Positions 25,760-34,830 of a stretch of DNA of 64,000 nt are shown here, piece after piece. Below the pieces are notes generated by a model that had not been told where the DNA came from, made no database searches, and worked only from the letters and a program-made list of their open reading frames with translations. Numbering within the stretch: the first letter of the stretch is position 1; the number at the start of each line of letters is the position of its first letter. Source of the DNA: Streptomyces himalayensis subsp. himalayensis (GTDB lineage Bacteria > Actinomycetota > Actinomycetes > Streptomycetales > Streptomycetaceae); the NCBI RefSeq assembly GCF_013778455.1, contig NZ_JACEHE010000006.1, positions 124,001 to 188,000 of the forward strand, in the 5' to 3' direction. A program made the translations under genes and the position numbers.

Positions 25760-28576
25760 ATGTCGGATCTGCTGGGGTTCGTACTGAGCGGACTGGTCTC
25801 GGGCGCGCTGTACGCGCTGCTCGCCACGGGCCTGGTCCTGTCGTATTCGGCGTCGGGCCTGTTCAACTTCGCCCACGGCGCCACCGCCTACCTCTGCGCG
25901 CTCGCCTTCTACGAGCTGCACTCCGGCTTCGGCTGGCCCGCCGTGCCGACGGCGCTGCTGCTGGTGTGCGTCGTGGCGCCCGCGCTGGGCTGGGGGCTTG
26001 ACCGGTTGATGTTCCGCAAGCTGGCGCGGGTCGGCGAGACCGCGCAGATCGTGGCGACGATCGGTCTGCTCGTCGCGCTGCCCGCTCTGGGCCTGTGGGT
26101 GGTGGAGCTGCTGGAGGGCGCGGGCGCGCCGGTGAAACCCGCCGAGAACCAGTTCGGGCTGCCGGGCGTGGGACCGAGCCCGGCCACGTCATGGCAGCTC
26201 GTGGACGGCGTCGGGGTCGACTCCGACCAGCTGATCACCTGGGTGTGCACGGCGGTGGTGGCGGTCGGGCTGTGGGTGCTGATGCGCCACACACCGCTGG
26301 GGCTGAAGCTGCGGGCCGCGGTCGACAATCGCACCCTTGTCGAGCTGCGCGGGATGAGCGCGGACCGGCTGTCGTCGGTGGCGTGGATGCTGTCGTCGGC
26401 GCTGGCGGGCCTCGCCGGAGTGCTCGCCACTCCCCTGCTGGGCCTGTCGGCGCACGACTTCACGCTGTTCCTGTTCGTCTCCGCGACGGCGGCGGTGCTC
26501 GGCCGGTTCGCGTCGATCCCGCTCGCCTTCGCGGGCGGCCTGGGCCTCGGCGTGCTGCAGAACCTCGTCGCGGGATACGCGTCCTTCGCCGACGGCATCA
26601 CCGGATTCCGTACCGCGGTGCCGTTCCTGATCCTCTTCGCCGGGCTGCTGTTCCTGACGCGACGGCAGCGTACGGCGGGCACGGCGGCCTCCGACGCGCC
26701 GCCGATCGACTATCTCGCGGGCCGGTCATGGGCGAGGCGCTGGGGGCCGTGGGCAGTGGCCGCCGTGCTGCTGGCCGTGGCCTTCTACACCGTCACGACT
26801 CCTTTCTGGAGCGGCATCCTCGCCCAAGGGCTCGCGATCTCGCTGGTCTTCATCTCGTTCACGGTGGTGACAGGCCTCGGGGCGATGGTGTCGCTGGCGC
26901 AGGCGACGTTCGTGACGGGCGCGGCGCTGGTGGCGGGGCTGCTGATGAGCCACGGATGGCCCTTCGCCGCAGCCGCACTGGCCGGCACCTGCGCAGCCGC
27001 GCTTCTCGGCGCGCTGGTGGCGCTTCCGGCGCTCCGGCTCGGCGGCCGCTCCCTCGCCCTGGCCACGCTGGCGCTCGCGTTCCTGGCAGACCAGGTGCTG
27101 TTCCAGATGGGCTGGTTGAGGAACGGCGACACCGGCTGGGAGATCCCGCGGGCGCTGTTCGGTCCGGTGGACCTCAACGACGACCGGGCCATGGGCGTCG
27201 CGATGCTCGTGCTGGTCACGGTGGCGGTGGCGGGCCTGAGCGCCCTGCGCGGCTCGCCGTCAGGCCGCGCCATGCTGGCGGTGCGCTCGGCGCCCGCGGC
27301 CGCCATGGCGTCCGGCGTCTCCGTGGTCCGTACGAAGCTACTGCTCTTCACGCTGTCGGCGGGGCTCGCGGGCTTCGGCGGCGTGATGTACGCGTCGTAC
27401 AACACCCGGATCACCGCGACCGACTTCACGGCGATGACCGGGTTGATCTGGCTCGCCGTGGTGGTCGCGGCGGGCGTGCGCAGGCCGCAGTTCGCGGTGG
27501 TCGCGGGTCTTGTCTTCGCACTCGTCCCGCACCTGGTGTCGGACTACGTCACGGAGTCCGTGCACCTTCCGGTGATCCTCTTCGGCCTGGCGGGCCTGGC
27601 CCTGGCGAACGACCCGGACGGGTACTGCGCGGCGTTGCCGGTGCGGTTGCATCGGAGGCGGGCGGCGGTCTTCGCCAGCCCGCCCCATCCTGTGACTGGG
27701 GCTCCGCCCCAGACCCCGGATCGTCCTTCGGGCTCGTCCTCAAACTCCCCCAGACTTCGTCCGGGAGGTGCCCCCAGACGGGCTGAAGTGGTGACCCCTG
27801 CTCTCGAACTCCGCGGGGTCCACGCCGGATACGGCGGTGTCCACGTCCTCCACGGCGTCGATCTCGCCGTACACCCCGGTGAGATCCTCGCACTGCTCGG
27901 GCCCAACGGCGCCGGCAAGTCCACCACCTGCAAGGTCGCCGCCGGGCTGCTCGCGCCGAGTGCGGGTGCGGTGCACGTCGGCGGGCGCGATGCCACGCGC
28001 GAGGGTGTCGTACGGCGTTCGCGGGCCGGGGTCGTGCTGGCGCCCGAGGGGCGCGGCATCTTCCCGAATCTCACCATCGAGGAGAACCTCGCCCTCCGGC
28101 TGACCGGCAAGGACCAACGGGACGCCGTGTACGAGCGGTTCGCGGGTCTCGCGGCGCGTCGCCGCCTCGTGGCAGGCTCGCTGTCGGGCGGGGAGCAGCA
28201 GATGCTGGCCCTCGCGCCGCTGCTGCTGCGCCCGCCGCAGGTGCTGATCGCGGACGAGCCGTCCCTGGGGCTGGCGCCACGTGTGGTCGAGGAGGTGTTC
28301 CGGCTGCTCGCGGAGTTGCGGGAGGCGGGTACGGCGCTGCTGCTCGTCGAGGAGAAGGCGGCGGAGGTCCTCGGCATCGCCGACACTGTGGCGTATCTCG
28401 CCCAGGGGCGGGTGTCCTGGTGCGGCCCGCGCGACCAGGTACAGACGGATCGGCTGACCGAGGCCTACCTCGGTATAGCGGCGCCCGGGACGCACCGCCC
28501 GGCACAGGCGCCCGAACCCCAGGGACCGGCGCCCGGGCCTCAGGCATCGCCTACGCGAGGAGTGGTGCGGCCATGA
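25760..28576 (+). CDS. LivH-LivM permease fused to LivF-type ATPase (single frame)
   Basis: One open frame of 938 codons. Residues 1-310 are a LivH-type permease (LLATGLVLSYSASGLFNFAH). Residues about 330-625 are a LivM-type permease (GMVMYASYN-like region at LAGFGGVMYASYNTRITATD). Residues 626-676 are a Pro/Ser linker encoded by a dispersed repeat. Residues 677-938 are a LivF-type ATPase with LLGPNGAGKSTT, SLSGGEQQM and VLIADEPSLGL. LivH-LivM fusions occur, but adding LivF is unusual. In-frame GTG codons at 27788 and 27791 could start a separate ATPase, though no good ribosome binding site is near; the closest GGGAGG is about 20 bases upstream. The stop overlaps the next ATG. Confidence 0.82.
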   Translation: MSDLLGFVLSGLVSGALYALLATGLVLSYSASGLFNFAHGATAYLCALAFYELHSGFGWPAVPTALLLVCVVAPALGWGLDRLMFRKLARVGETAQIVATIGLLVALPALGLWVVELLEGAGAPVKPAENQFGLPGVGPSPATSWQLVDGVGVDSDQLITWVCTAVVAVGLWVLMRHTPLGLKLRAAVDNRTLVELRGMSADRLSSVAWMLSSALAGLAGVLATPLLGLSAHDFTLFLFVSATAAVLGRFASIPLAFAGGLGLGVLQNLVAGYASFADGITGFRTAVPFLILFAGLLFLTRRQRTAGTAASDAPPIDYLAGRSWARRWGPWAVAAVLLAVAFYTVTTPFWSGILAQGLAISLVFISFTVVTGLGAMVSLAQATFVTGAALVAGLLMSHGWPFAAAALAGTCAAALLGALVALPALRLGGRSLALATLALAFLADQVLFQMGWLRNGDTGWEIPRALFGPVDLNDDRAMGVAMLVLVTVAVAGLSALRGSPSGRAMLAVRSAPAAAMASGVSVVRTKLLLFTLSAGLAGFGGVMYASYNTRITATDFTAMTGLIWLAVVVAAGVRRPQFAVVAGLVFALVPHLVSDYVTESVHLPVILFGLAGLALANDPDGYCAALPVRLHRRRAAVFASPPHPVTGAPPQTPDRPSGSSSNSPRLRPGGAPRRAEVVTPALELRGVHAGYGGVHVLHGVDLAVHPGEILALLGPNGAGKSTTCKVAAGLLAPSAGAVHVGGRDATREGVVRRSRAGVVLAPEGRGIFPNLTIEENLALRLTGKDQRDAVYERFAGLAARRRLVAGSLSGGEQQMLALAPLLLRPPQVLIADEPSLGLAPRVVEEVFRLLAELREAGTALLLVEEKAAEVLGIADTVAYLAQGRVSWCGPRDQVQTDRLTEAYLGIAAPGTHRPAQAPEPQGPAPGPQASPTRGVVRP
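27696..27785. repeat. Composite dispersed repeat lying in frame between permease and ATPase domains
   Basis: CTGGGGCTCCGCCCCAGACC (from 27696) and CTCGTCCTCAAAC (27733-27745), then GACGGGCTG (27777-27785), match one half of the palindromic element at 8861-9026. Between the last two parts sits a 31-bp hairpin (27746-27776) that begins TCCCCCAG and ends GGAGGTGCCCCCA, a second repeat type related to 58380 and 63396. It replaces the four bases expected there. Confidence 0.8.
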
Positions 28577-29349
28577 GCGACCATGTCCTCGAGGCCTCCG
28601 GCATCGGCGTCCGGTTCGGTGGTGTCCGGGCCCTGGCCGGGGTGGGGGTAACGCTGCGGGCCGGCGAGGTGTGCGGGCTCATCGGCCCCAATGGCGCGGG
28701 CAAGACGACCCTCTTCGACGTCCTGTCCGGCATCCGCCGTCCGGACGAGGGCCGAATTCTGCTGGACGGAACGGACATCACGCGCCACTCCCCGGTGTGG
28801 CGCGCGCGGCACGGCATGCGTCGCACATTCCAGCGGCAGCAGCTCTTCGGTCAGCTGACGGTCGCCGACAATCTGCTGGTCGCGCAGGAGTGGCGGGGTG
28901 GCGGTGGCGGGCTCGCCGCCGATCTGGTGGGGGCGCCGACCCGGCGTACGCGGGAGGCGGCACGGAGGCAACGTGCGGCCGATGTGCTGGGCGTCTGCGG
29001 GCTCGACGATCTGACCGAGTCGTACGCGGGCGGCCTGCCCGTCGGCCAGGCGCGGATGGTCGAGCTGGCCCGTGCCGTGGCCGATCCGCCGAGGGTGCTG
29101 CTGCTCGACGAGCCCGCGTCGGGGATGGCGGCGGACGAGCGGCGTCATCTGGCGTCGGTGATCCGCCGTCTCGCGGACGACGAAGGCTGCGCGGTCCTCC
29201 TCGTCGAGCACAATGTCGCCTTCGTGATGGAGCTGTGCGCCCGTGTCGTCGTCCTCGACCTGGGTTCCGTGCTGGCGGAGGGCCCGGCCGCGGACGTCAG
29301 GGCGGATCCCGCCGTACGCGACGCCTATCTCGGCGCGTCGGCCCAGTGA
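28573..29349 (+). CDS. LivG-type ABC transporter ATPase
   Basis: A 258-residue ATPase with Walker A GPNGAGKTTLF (about residues 37-47), Q-loop region RRTFQRQQLFGQLTVADN, a signature written LPVGQARMVEL instead of the usual LSxGxQ, and Walker B RVLLLDEPASG. The longer insertion after the Q-loop is typical of LivG. It partners the LivF domain of the preceding protein to energise the importer. ATGA overlap with the previous gene indicates coupled translation. The substituted signature (VGQ for SGGE/Q) is seen in some LivG proteins and may still function. Confidence 0.87.
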   Translation: MSDHVLEASGIGVRFGGVRALAGVGVTLRAGEVCGLIGPNGAGKTTLFDVLSGIRRPDEGRILLDGTDITRHSPVWRARHGMRRTFQRQQLFGQLTVADNLLVAQEWRGGGGGLAADLVGAPTRRTREAARRQRAADVLGVCGLDDLTESYAGGLPVGQARMVELARAVADPPRVLLLDEPASGMAADERRHLASVIRRLADDEGCAVLLVEHNVAFVMELCARVVVLDLGSVLAEGPAADVRADPAVRDAYLGASAQ

Positions 29350-29700
29350 CCGACACCGGCGAGGCGGCACTGGGACGGTGACTGGACACCGGCGATCCGG
29401 CACTGCCACGGTGACTGGCCACTGGCGAGCCGGCACTGCGACGGTGACCTGACACCGGTGACCGGGCACGGCACCATGTGACCTGGCCATATGTCAGGAC
29501 CCGATCAATCGCCCGGCCCGGCCCGATAGAATCGAAGCCGTTTCCGCCGAATTCTCGCGGCTCCCTCAACGGCCACGGGGCCCACTGGAACAACCGCACA
29601 ACCGGACCCTGAACCAGGCCGGACCCTGAACCAGGAATGCACCGCCACCCGTGATCGTTGACGATGGACGTACCACCCGACGACAAAGGATCGAGAGCTC
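29350..29700. other. Intergenic stretch with two tandem repeats
   Basis: This 351-bp gap carries a 33-bp tandem repeat of about 3.5 units (29352-29469; units begin GACACCGGCGA) starting three bases after the LivG stop. It also has a perfect 17-bp tandem duplicate at 29602-29635 (unit CCGGACCCTGAACCAGG). A TAGAAT at 29527-29532 could be a -10 for the aldo/keto reductase gene, but no matching -35 is evident. Confidence 0.75.
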
Positions 29701-30537
29701 GTGAGCAGCAAGGTCCCCCCGATCATCCTCAACAACGGCATCGAGATGCCGCAGCTGGGTTACGGCGTCTGGCAGGTGCCGGACGACGAGGCCGAGCGGG
29801 CCGTCGCCACGGCGCTGGAGACCGGGTACCGCAGCATCGACACCGCCGCGATCTACGGCAACGAGGAGGGCACGGGCAAGGCGATCGCCGCGTCCGGCAT
29901 CCCCCGCAAGGACCTCTTCATCACCACCAAGCTCTGGAACAGCGACCAGGGCTACGACTCGACGCTGCGTGCCTTCGACGTCTCCCTCGAGAAGCTCGGT
30001 CTCGACTATGTCGACCTGTATCTGATCCACTGGCCGCTGCCCGCCCGGGACCAGTACATCGACACGTACAAGGCCTTCGAGAAGCTCCTCGCCGACGGCC
30101 GCGTCAGGTCCATCGGCACGTCCAACTTCCTGCCGGAGCACCTGGAGCGGCTGATCGACGCGACGTCCGTGATCCCGGCCGTCAACCAGATCGAGCTGCA
30201 CCCGCACCTGCAGCAGCGGGCGGCCCGTGAGTACCACGCGGAGCAGGGCATCGCCACGGAGGCCTGGTCGCCGCTGGGCCAGGGCAAGGGCCTCCTCGAG
30301 GTCCCGGCGATCATCGCGATCGCCCAGAAGCACGGCCGTACGCCCGCGCAGGTCGTGCTGCGCTGGCACATCCAGCTGGGCAACGTGGTGATCCCCAAGT
30401 CCGTGACGCCGTCCCGGATCAAGGAGAACATCGAGGTCTACGACTTCGAGCTGGACATCGAGGACCTCGCCGCGATCAGCGCCCTGAACGAGGAGCGCCG
30501 GCTGGGCCCGGACCCGGCGACGTTCGACTACTCCTGA
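29701..30537 (+). CDS. Aldo/keto reductase (2,5-diketo-D-gluconate reductase type)
   Basis: A 278-residue NADPH-dependent (beta/alpha)8-barrel reductase. The catalytic tetrad can be read as Asp in YRSIDTAAIYGNE with Tyr following, Lys in ITTKLWN and His in YLIHWPLP. The NADPH-binding C-terminal VIPKSVTPSRIKEN is intact. It reduces aldehydes or ketones in the cytoplasm; the natural substrate is not predictable. GTG at 29701 is the start; AAAGGATCGAGAGCTC upstream offers a moderate ribosome binding site. It is monocistronic, followed by a strong terminator hairpin. Confidence 0.9.
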   Translation: MSSKVPPIILNNGIEMPQLGYGVWQVPDDEAERAVATALETGYRSIDTAAIYGNEEGTGKAIAASGIPRKDLFITTKLWNSDQGYDSTLRAFDVSLEKLGLDYVDLYLIHWPLPARDQYIDTYKAFEKLLADGRVRSIGTSNFLPEHLERLIDATSVIPAVNQIELHPHLQQRAAREYHAEQGIATEAWSPLGQGKGLLEVPAIIAIAQKHGRTPAQVVLRWHIQLGNVVIPKSVTPSRIKENIEVYDFELDIEDLAAISALNEERRLGPDPATFDYS

Positions 30538-30552
30538 AGCCGGCGAACAGCT

Positions 30553-30583
30553 GCGTGGCCGCCCGGCTCCCGGGCGGCCACGC
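30553..30583 (+). terminator. Terminator hairpin after the aldo/keto reductase
   Basis: A perfect 14-bp stem, GCGTGGCCGCCCGG (30553-30566) with its complement at 30570-30583, closes a 3-base loop. It lies 16 bp after the stop and could also end transcription of the convergent PLAT gene. Confidence 0.85.
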
Positions 30584-30648
30584 TTGCTGTCAGGCCGGAA
30601 GGATCGACGTCCGAGGGACCGAAGTCGGACGGATCGGCGTCCGACGGA

Positions 30649-31200
30649 TCAGCGCAGATACGGCCAGTACACCGTCAGTGTCGGGTAGGAGTAGACGTAC
30701 ACCTTGCCGTCGGGCTGGGTGTGTGCGCCCGGGATCTGGTCGTTCCCGAGCCACCGGTACCGCGGTCCCCCGAAGGGAAAGGAAGGGGCCTTGAGCGGTT
30801 TCGGTCCCCACCAGCCGCCGTTCGGACCGAGCCTGATCGATCGCAGGCACCAGTCGTCGTCGCCATCGTTGCCGTCCGGGCCGAATTTGCGGAACTCGAC
30901 GGAGTAGGTCAGGTCCCAGCCGACAGGCGGGTCGGCGAGGTCGTACACATCGCGGGCGCCCCGCTCGAAGTCGTTGTAGTCCGGATGGTCAAGCAGTTGC
31001 CACTGCGTGCTCAAGCCGTTGTAGCTGTGCAGCCTGACGTACACGTGGTCATTGGTTCCGGCACCGCTGACGTTGCAGGTGCTGACGGTCAGGTCGCCAG
31101 TCAGACCGGACTTCGCTGTGGCCGCCGAAGCCGATGGGATCGCTGGAGCGCTCAGGGCTGCCAGGGTCGCGATCGCCGCCGCAGCCGTACGGATTTTCAT
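30649..31200 (-). CDS. Secreted PLAT/LH2-like domain protein
   Basis: A 183-residue protein with a Sec signal (MKIRTAAAAIATLAALSAPA to about residue 26). The mature part resembles PLAT/LH2 beta-sandwiches: VSGAGTNDHVYVRLHS, then NDFERGARDVYDL, then GNDGDDDWCLRSIRL, a spacing of AGT, NDFERG and DW.L.SI that is characteristic. PLAT domains mediate lipid or protein contacts at membranes. Two Cys residues may form a disulfide. ATG at 31200 follows GAGGAG; the frame is open ten codons more. It sits next to the secreted cellulase genes, but no shared promoter is visible. Confidence 0.65.
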   Translation of the reverse strand: MKIRTAAAAIATLAALSAPAIPSASAATAKSGLTGDLTVSTCNVSGAGTNDHVYVRLHSYNGLSTQWQLLDHPDYNDFERGARDVYDLADPPVGWDLTYSVEFRKFGPDGNDGDDDWCLRSIRLGPNGGWWGPKPLKAPSFPFGGPRYRWLGNDQIPGAHTQPDGKVYVYSYPTLTVYWPYLR

Positions 31201-31515
31201 GAAACTCGACTCCTCACGCCGGGAAAGCATCGGATGCGAGGCCGAGCATCAGTGCCCACGGCGCGGTGGGCGGGAAAGCGCGCCACGAAGATCGGCTGGT
31301 CGGTCCCAGGAATTCAGCCGGACGGTCGTCCGAGCACCCGGCGCCGCTGGTCCTGTCGGGTTCCCTCCGTCGTGCTATTCGCTGGTCCGTTGTTCCTGTT
31401 CGTCGAGCCCTGGACGGACTACGCCTCCGGGACCCGACGGCGGGAGCTGGTCCGCCGGGCCCCGGAGCTGGTCCGCCGGCGCCGGCCGTGAGGGCCGGCA
31501 CCGGCGGACCTGGCG
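31201..31515. other. Intergenic stretch between PLAT and GH6 genes
   Basis: The 315-bp gap contains the PLAT gene upstream region, a 16-bp direct repeat (GGAGCTGGTCCGCCGG at 31443 and 31464) and a terminator hairpin for the GH6 gene at 31475-31505. No further gene was recognised. Confidence 0.7.
31475..31505 (-). terminator. Terminator hairpin after the GH6 cellulase gene
   Basis: GCCGGCGCCGGCC (31475-31487) pairs with GGCCGGCACCGGC (31493-31505), one mismatch in 13, around a 5-base loop. It lies 10 bp past the GH6 stop on the minus strand. Confidence 0.75.
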
Positions 31516-33234
31516 TCACAGCGCCGGGTACGCGTTCTTCATGAGCTCCTGGAACTGGGCGGAGAACCAGTGCCCGGACAGGGGCGCGTCCCCGAGGGCA
31601 CCGGACATGTTGTAGCCGTTACGGGCGTTCCCCTCGTACGTCGGGTCGCACATCCGGTCGAAGCCCTTGCCCTCCTCGTTGTCGATCTGCTTGCTCGCAC
31701 CGTCCGACTCGCCCGGGGGCTTCATCCACACGTAGGCGTCGATGCCGGGCTCGGGGGAGGCCTGCGGGCGTTCGCCGAGGCCGGCTCCGGACTGGTTGCA
31801 CCAGTTGCCGGGGTTGATGCGGCGGTCGTAGCGGCCGCCGTCGACGTAGGTGTCGACGTCGGTGGTCGCGCCCGGTCCGGTGGGCCGGTCCGCGCCGCCC
31901 CAGCCGTTGCGCGAGGTGTCGATCAGCATGCCGATGCCGGAGTTGAAGCCGATCGAGACGAGCTCTTCACGCAGGGCCTGGGAGAAGGACAGCTCGTCCG
32001 TGTACTGGTTCCAGTCGACCCAGTTGGACTCGCGGACAGACTTGCCCGCCACGGTGTCCGTGATCTTGAAGTTCTCCTCCTTCAGGGCGCTGTAGTTGGC
32101 GGTGTTGGCGATGAAGCCGTGGACGTCGTCGACCGTGGCACCCTCGGCGGTGGCGGCCTTCTTGAACATCTCCGCGGACGGGGTGAAGTTGCTGTCCCAG
32201 CCGATCCAGCCGTGGTGCCCGGCATCGACGTAGTTGTAGACGTTGGGGACGTCACCGAGCTTGTTCAGGGCGTAGCCGACGCCCTTGATGTAGTTGCCGT
32301 TCGCCAGCATCGTGTCGCACTGCGGCGTGGCCGTCTCCCGGCTGCCGGTGTTCGTGACGAGGTTCGGCAGCGAGTCGATCTCGACCGTCGTGACGATGCG
32401 CAGGTCCGCGTACTTCTCGTCGGCGAGGATCGCGGCGATCGGGTCGATGTACTCCGTCTTGTACCGGTCGATCTCGTCGTCCTTGAGCTCGCCGTTGGAG
32501 GCGAGCGCCGCGCAGTCGCGGCCGGGCAGGTTGTAGATGACGAGCTGGACGACCATCTCGTCGGAGCCCTTCTGCTCCAGCGCCGCGTCGAGGTGGTCGC
32601 GCAGGCCCATCTTTCCGCTGGCGCCGTTGATGGCGGCGATCCGGTCGAGCCAGACACCGGTGGGCTGGTTGGCGATCCGGTCGCCGCCCGGCTCGGCGGC
32701 GGCCTTGGCGGACCACTCGGGGTTCACGTACACCTTGGCCCCGGAGTACGGGTTGTCCACGCGCTCACCCGGCTCCGTGGGCGGGTCGGTGGGCGGGTCG
32801 GTGGGCTCACTGCCGCCGCCGTCGTCGACGTTACAAGTGACACCGTCGAGCGTGAAGGTGGTGGGCAGGGCGTTGGTGCCGGTGTAGGTGCCGTTGAAGC
32901 CGAAGCTGATGGAACCACCGGTGGCCAGCGACCCGTTGTAGCTCTCGTTCTTCGCCGTGACGTCGGCACCGCTCTGGCCGATCTGGGCGTTCCAGCCGTT
33001 GGTGACCTTCTGGTTGCCGGCGAACGTCCACCCCAGGGACCACGACGACTTGGCGGCGCCGTGATTGGTGATCGTGACGGCGGTGGTGAAGCCGGTGTCC
33101 CACTGGTTCTGCACCTTGTAGTCGACGGTGCAGGGGACGGCGGCGGTGGCGACGTCCGCCAGCGTCAGGGCGCTGCCCGTAGCCCCTGCGACCAGGGCGA
33201 GCGAGGCCAGTAGTGCTGTTCTCTTGCGACTCAT
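31516..33234 (-). CDS. Secreted GH6 cellulase (cellobiohydrolase type) with N-terminal CBM2
   Basis: A 572-residue exported enzyme with a signal peptide (1-32), a CBM2 cellulose-binding domain (about 33-135, bounded by two Cys), a short Pro/Thr linker (SEPTDPPTDPPTEPGE) and a GH6 domain (about 157-572). Catalytic-region motifs are VIYNLPGRDCAALASNGEL (proton-donor Asp), VEIDSLPNLVTN, DAGHHGWIGW and WMKPPGESDG. Domain length and loops fit the Cel6B-like exocellulases that release cellobiose from non-reducing ends. It lies 13 bp after the GH5 gene, whose stop overlaps the ribosome binding site region, so the two are co-transcribed from the CebR-box promoter region. Confidence 0.93.
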   Translation of the reverse strand: MSRKRTALLASLALVAGATGSALTLADVATAAVPCTVDYKVQNQWDTGFTTAVTITNHGAAKSSWSLGWTFAGNQKVTNGWNAQIGQSGADVTAKNESYNGSLATGGSISFGFNGTYTGTNALPTTFTLDGVTCNVDDGGGSEPTDPPTDPPTEPGERVDNPYSGAKVYVNPEWSAKAAAEPGGDRIANQPTGVWLDRIAAINGASGKMGLRDHLDAALEQKGSDEMVVQLVIYNLPGRDCAALASNGELKDDEIDRYKTEYIDPIAAILADEKYADLRIVTTVEIDSLPNLVTNTGSRETATPQCDTMLANGNYIKGVGYALNKLGDVPNVYNYVDAGHHGWIGWDSNFTPSAEMFKKAATAEGATVDDVHGFIANTANYSALKEENFKITDTVAGKSVRESNWVDWNQYTDELSFSQALREELVSIGFNSGIGMLIDTSRNGWGGADRPTGPGATTDVDTYVDGGRYDRRINPGNWCNQSGAGLGERPQASPEPGIDAYVWMKPPGESDGASKQIDNEEGKGFDRMCDPTYEGNARNGYNMSGALGDAPLSGHWFSAQFQELMKNAYPAL

Positions 33235-33247
33235 GTGCGGGTTTCCT

Positions 33248-34780
33248 TTATCCCTCGAGGGCGCGCAGGTGATCGCGCAGCCCGATGCCGAACGACGTCG
33301 GAGTACCGTCGTAGTTACTGATCAGGGCGGGTCCGGAGTTGCAGTTCCAGGTGTTCCAGGTCCAGCCCAGGTAGGACTGGCCCCGGTCGTCGAACCACTG
33401 CATGACGCGGTCGATGAACGAGTGCGCGCAGGTGTTCTCGCCGATCTCGCCCGCGACGAGCGGGACTTCGGCGGCGACCGGAGCGAGCGTGGAGTTCCAG
33501 CAGCTCTCGTTGGCGCAGGTGTTGAAGTTGTACACGTGCCAGGCCGCGGCGAGATTGCCCGCCGGGTCTGACGGCTTGTACGTCAGCCACTGGCTGAGGT
33601 CGTTGGAGTAGGCGAGGCCGCCCGCCAGGATCAGGTTGGTGGCGCCCGTGTCCCGGACGGCGTCGACCAGGTCCTGCATGCCCGCGACCTCGTACTCGAT
33701 GCCGGGGCACGTGCCGCCGTCGCGCCAGCAGGTCCAGGCCTGCTCGGCGGTGGGGGTGGGGCGGTCCGCGTACGGCTCGTTGAACAGGTCGAAGACGACG
33801 GCCTTGTCGTCCTTGAAGGTGTTCGCCACCGAGGCCCAGAAGGACGGCGTGTACTGCATGTTGGGCATCGGCTTCTGGCAGCTGGCGTGGACGTCGGAGC
33901 AGCCGGCCGAGTTGCCGGTGTACTGGCCCCACGACCAGTGCAGTTCCACGACCGGCGTCATGCCGTGCGCCTTGACTCGCGCCACCAACTCCTTCACGGC
34001 ATTGATGTAGTTGGCGCCCGCGTACTCGGGTTTGATGTTGTCCAGGCCCAGCCAGCACTCCTCGTTGAGCGGGATGCGGACGGTGTTCACGTTCCAGTCG
34101 GCGATCGCCTTGACGGAGGCGTCGTCGACCGGGCCGTCCCAGATGCCGTATCCCTGGACGCACATGAACTCGCCGCCGGAGCGGTTGACGCCGAGCATGC
34201 GGCGGGTGGCGCCGTTCGCGTCCACGAGCTTGTTGCCGGAGACCTTGAGGGCGGGCGGCCCCTCCTCAGGGTCCGACGGATCGGTCGGCGGATCAGTGGG
34301 CGGATCGGTCGGTGGATCCGTGGGTGGATCGGTCGGTGGATCGGTGGGATCCGGGTCGGGCTCGGACTCCACATTGCAGGTGGCGCCGTTCAGCTTGAAC
34401 GTGGTGGGCGCGGTGTTGCTCCCCGACAAGGAGGCGAGGAAGCCGGCACTGGTGCTCGCGCCCGTGCCGAGGGAGCCGTTGTAGCTCTCGTTGGCCGCCG
34501 TGGCGGTCGTGCCGGACTGGGACCACTTGGCGTTCCAGCCCTGCGTGACCTTCTGACCGTCGGCGAAGTCGAAGGTGAGCTCCCAACTGCTCACCGACGG
34601 ACCGTTGTTGGTGAGGGTGACGGCTCCCTGGAAGCCGCCGTCCCACTGCCCCACGGTCTCGTACTCGACCGTGCAGACGGGTTCGGCCCCGGACGCCGTG
34701 ACCACGGGTGCCACCGCGGTGCCCACCAGGGCCAGCCCGGCCGAGATGAGCAGCGCGGATAATCGCGGGGGGTGTCGCAT
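33248..34780 (-). CDS. Secreted GH5 endoglucanase with N-terminal CBM2
   Basis: A 510-residue exported enzyme with a signal peptide (1-31), CBM2 (about 32-135), a linker of repeated DPPT (about 138-170, seven near-identical units) and a GH5 catalytic domain (about 175-510). The acid/base Glu is in FDLFNEPYADRP and the nucleophile Glu in LVAGEIGENTC. It cuts internal beta-1,4 bonds of cellulose. ATG at 34780 follows AAGGAGTCGCTC; the frame extends upstream without a signal-like sequence. It is the first gene of the GH5-GH6 operon and is divergent from the GH48 gene, sharing a 257-bp control region with CebR-type boxes. Confidence 0.93.
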   Translation of the reverse strand: MRHPPRLSALLISAGLALVGTAVAPVVTASGAEPVCTVEYETVGQWDGGFQGAVTLTNNGPSVSSWELTFDFADGQKVTQGWNAKWSQSGTTATAANESYNGSLGTGASTSAGFLASLSGSNTAPTTFKLNGATCNVESEPDPDPTDPPTDPPTDPPTDPPTDPPTDPSDPEEGPPALKVSGNKLVDANGATRRMLGVNRSGGEFMCVQGYGIWDGPVDDASVKAIADWNVNTVRIPLNEECWLGLDNIKPEYAGANYINAVKELVARVKAHGMTPVVELHWSWGQYTGNSAGCSDVHASCQKPMPNMQYTPSFWASVANTFKDDKAVVFDLFNEPYADRPTPTAEQAWTCWRDGGTCPGIEYEVAGMQDLVDAVRDTGATNLILAGGLAYSNDLSQWLTYKPSDPAGNLAAAWHVYNFNTCANESCWNSTLAPVAAEVPLVAGEIGENTCAHSFIDRVMQWFDDRGQSYLGWTWNTWNCNSGPALISNYDGTPTSFGIGLRDHLRALEG

Positions 34781-34830
34781 GAGCGACTCCTTACAGATCG
34801 TGCGTCGTCCGTGACGGACGCGTCGACTGA

